Shown: in pieces, positions 6,404-7,009 of the stretch
Layout: each line of letters starts with the position of its first letter
Position numbering within the stretch: position 1 is the stretch's first letter
DNA from: Thermomicrobiales bacterium
GTDB lineage: Bacteria; Chloroflexota; Chloroflexia; Thermomicrobiales; UBA6265
Direction of reading: 5' to 3'
DNA: 7,009 bases
Assembly (NCBI GenBank): GCA_030446955.1
Contig: JAUJMG010000211.1
Coordinates: 1-7,009 of the forward strand
The notes under the pieces: model-generated
What the model was told of the DNA's origin: nothing
Databases searched by the model: none
The model's input: only the letters and a program-made list of their open reading frames with translations
Translations under genes and position numbers: made by a program

Positions 6404-6867
6404 CGGTAACCGTTCCTTTCCTTGAGTCTCGATCGAGGGCGTATTCGCCATGACCTAAGGTAGGAGTGCCTTGTCACCGGACGCTAACCATGGTGTCACG
6501 GTTCCGTCACGAGTTTCCCGCGGAACATCAGGGAGGTGCGCAAGAGGGTCCACTGTGGAAGGTCGTCGGGCCTCCGGCCCGTGAGGATGAAGGATCGAAC
6601 TCAAAATGGGGCGAGCTAGCCGTGCCGGCGGAGGAACACCCCTGGGCTGGTGCTGGCGGTCTCTCACGGGATGGGGACAGCAGATTGGTTGCGTCCTTCC
6701 TCACCGACCCTTACAAAGGCGGTACAGATTTGGCTGCAGGCGATTAAGTCGTCCGACTACGTCGTTTTGACGATGCCGCTGCCTCGCCCGTCACCCTAGG
6801 CTGGGGACCGTGGCAAGTGCCGCTACCGATGAAAACCCGAAGATTGATCAGCATAAGGAGTGTCATC
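6404..6867. other. Divergent intergenic control region
   Basis: This 464-base region separates the minus-strand transporter from the plus-strand gene at 6868 and must hold both promoters. It contains GTCAC repeats near the transporter, a 6-bp stem with a 3-base loop at 6567-6581 (CGGGCC-TCC-GGCCCG), a small inverted repeat at 6747-6758 (AGTCG-TC-CGACT) and a further GTCAC at 6790-6794. The open frame at 6466-6747 has no ribosome binding site and a composition unlike a protein. I could not match a known riboswitch or T-box leader. Confidence 0.55.
6472..6510. promoter_or_regulatory. GTCAC direct repeats with 11-base periodicity
   Basis: TGTCAC at 6472-6477 and 6494-6499 and CGTCAC at 6505-6510 point the same way and start 22 and 11 bases apart. 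The missing step at 6483-6488 holds a weak match (GCTAAC). Six-base half-sites at 11-base intervals on one face of the helix are the arrangement bound by OmpR/PhoB-family response regulators, and TGTCA is close to known Pho-box half-sites. The array ends about 70 bases from the transporter start, so repression or activation of that gene is plausible. No regulator gene is visible here. Confidence 0.45.
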
Positions 6868-7009
6868 ATGCAGTCCGGGTTCTCCCTCACCCGCCGCCTG
6901 GCTACGACCGAGGCGGTCGGCCATCAACCCGCCTCGTGGCGGATGCTCACAACGCTGGAGCAACTGACGGCAGGGCTCCTCATAGGGATGGTCCTGATCT
7001 GGACCACGT
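6868..7009 (+). CDS. N-terminal part of an unidentified, probably membrane protein (3' end outside window)
   Basis: An open frame starts at ATG 6868 and runs off the right edge after 47 codons. AAGGAG at 6855-6860 stands seven bases before the start, the best ribosome binding site in the window, so the start is well supported although the stretch is short. The visible protein begins MQSGFSLTRRLATTEAVGHQ. After a polar stretch of about 32 residues it enters a hydrophobic segment (LTAGLLIGMVLIWTT), probably the first membrane helix. It is transcribed away from the MMPL transporter and shares the intergenic region with it. I do not recognise the family from this piece. Confidence 0.7.
   Translation, partial: MQSGFSLTRRLATTEAVGHQPASWRMLTTLEQLTAGLLIGMVLIWTT

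Noticed and set aside
6588..6606. GATCGAACTC, similar on the minus strand to a tRNA T-loop
   Set aside because: The flanking bases do not form the 5-bp T-stem, and no acceptor or anticodon arm can be drawn.
6466..6747. Plus-strand open frame of 93 codons in the divergent control region
   Set aside because: There is no ribosome binding site before its start, it overlaps the GTCAC repeats and its composition is not protein-like.
6767..6802. TTGACG followed by CCCTAGGCT as a promoter for the gene at 6868
   Set aside because: No sequence close to TATAAT stands 16-18 bases after TTGACG; the TAGGCT is about 24 bases away.

Overview
The window is a GC-rich bacterial chromosome segment. Its genes are well separated and carry clear Shine-Dalgarno sites of the AAGGAG or GAAAGGA kind. 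The secreted protein with a PxKF domain, the strong G/C bias at third codon positions and the stand-alone accessory enzymes would fit Chloroflexota (for example Thermomicrobia) or another high-GC lineage such as Actinomycetota. This is inference from composition and family content; there is no rRNA or other marker gene here.

Left part (1-1535, plus strand). The window opens inside a gene: a 56-codon C-terminal fragment with no start codon ends at 171. An approximately 350-base gap with hairpins follows. Next is a complete gene for a 302-residue exported protein made of a signal peptide, a jelly-roll carbohydrate-binding-like domain and a C-terminal PxKF domain. Two tandem hairpins close this unit.

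Middle part (1536-4099). A stand-alone class I SAM-dependent methyltransferase lies on the plus strand (1882-2613), and a stand-alone dihydrofolate-reductase/RibD-C-like reductase lies on the minus strand (3141-3815). They converge on a 527-base spacer holding a perfect 30-base palindrome and about 430 bases to which I can assign no gene. Upstream of the methyltransferase is a short sequence that looks like the end of an insertion sequence, with no transposase beside it.

Right part (4100-7009). A large minus-strand gene encodes an MMPL/RND-type membrane transporter with both proton-relay Asp-Tyr pairs. A divergent plus-strand gene, cut by the right edge, begins at 6868 with a very good ribosome binding site. 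Between them lies a 464-base divergent control region with GTCAC repeats spaced 11 and 22 bases apart, a layout like OmpR/PhoB-type direct-repeat operators.

The genes do not form one operon: strands alternate and spacers are long. I see no CRISPR array, tRNA, rRNA or intact mobile element, and nothing that I would call a new multi-gene system. The observations most worth checking are the GTCAC repeat array, the orphan 2710-3140 stretch and the domain pairing in the secreted protein.
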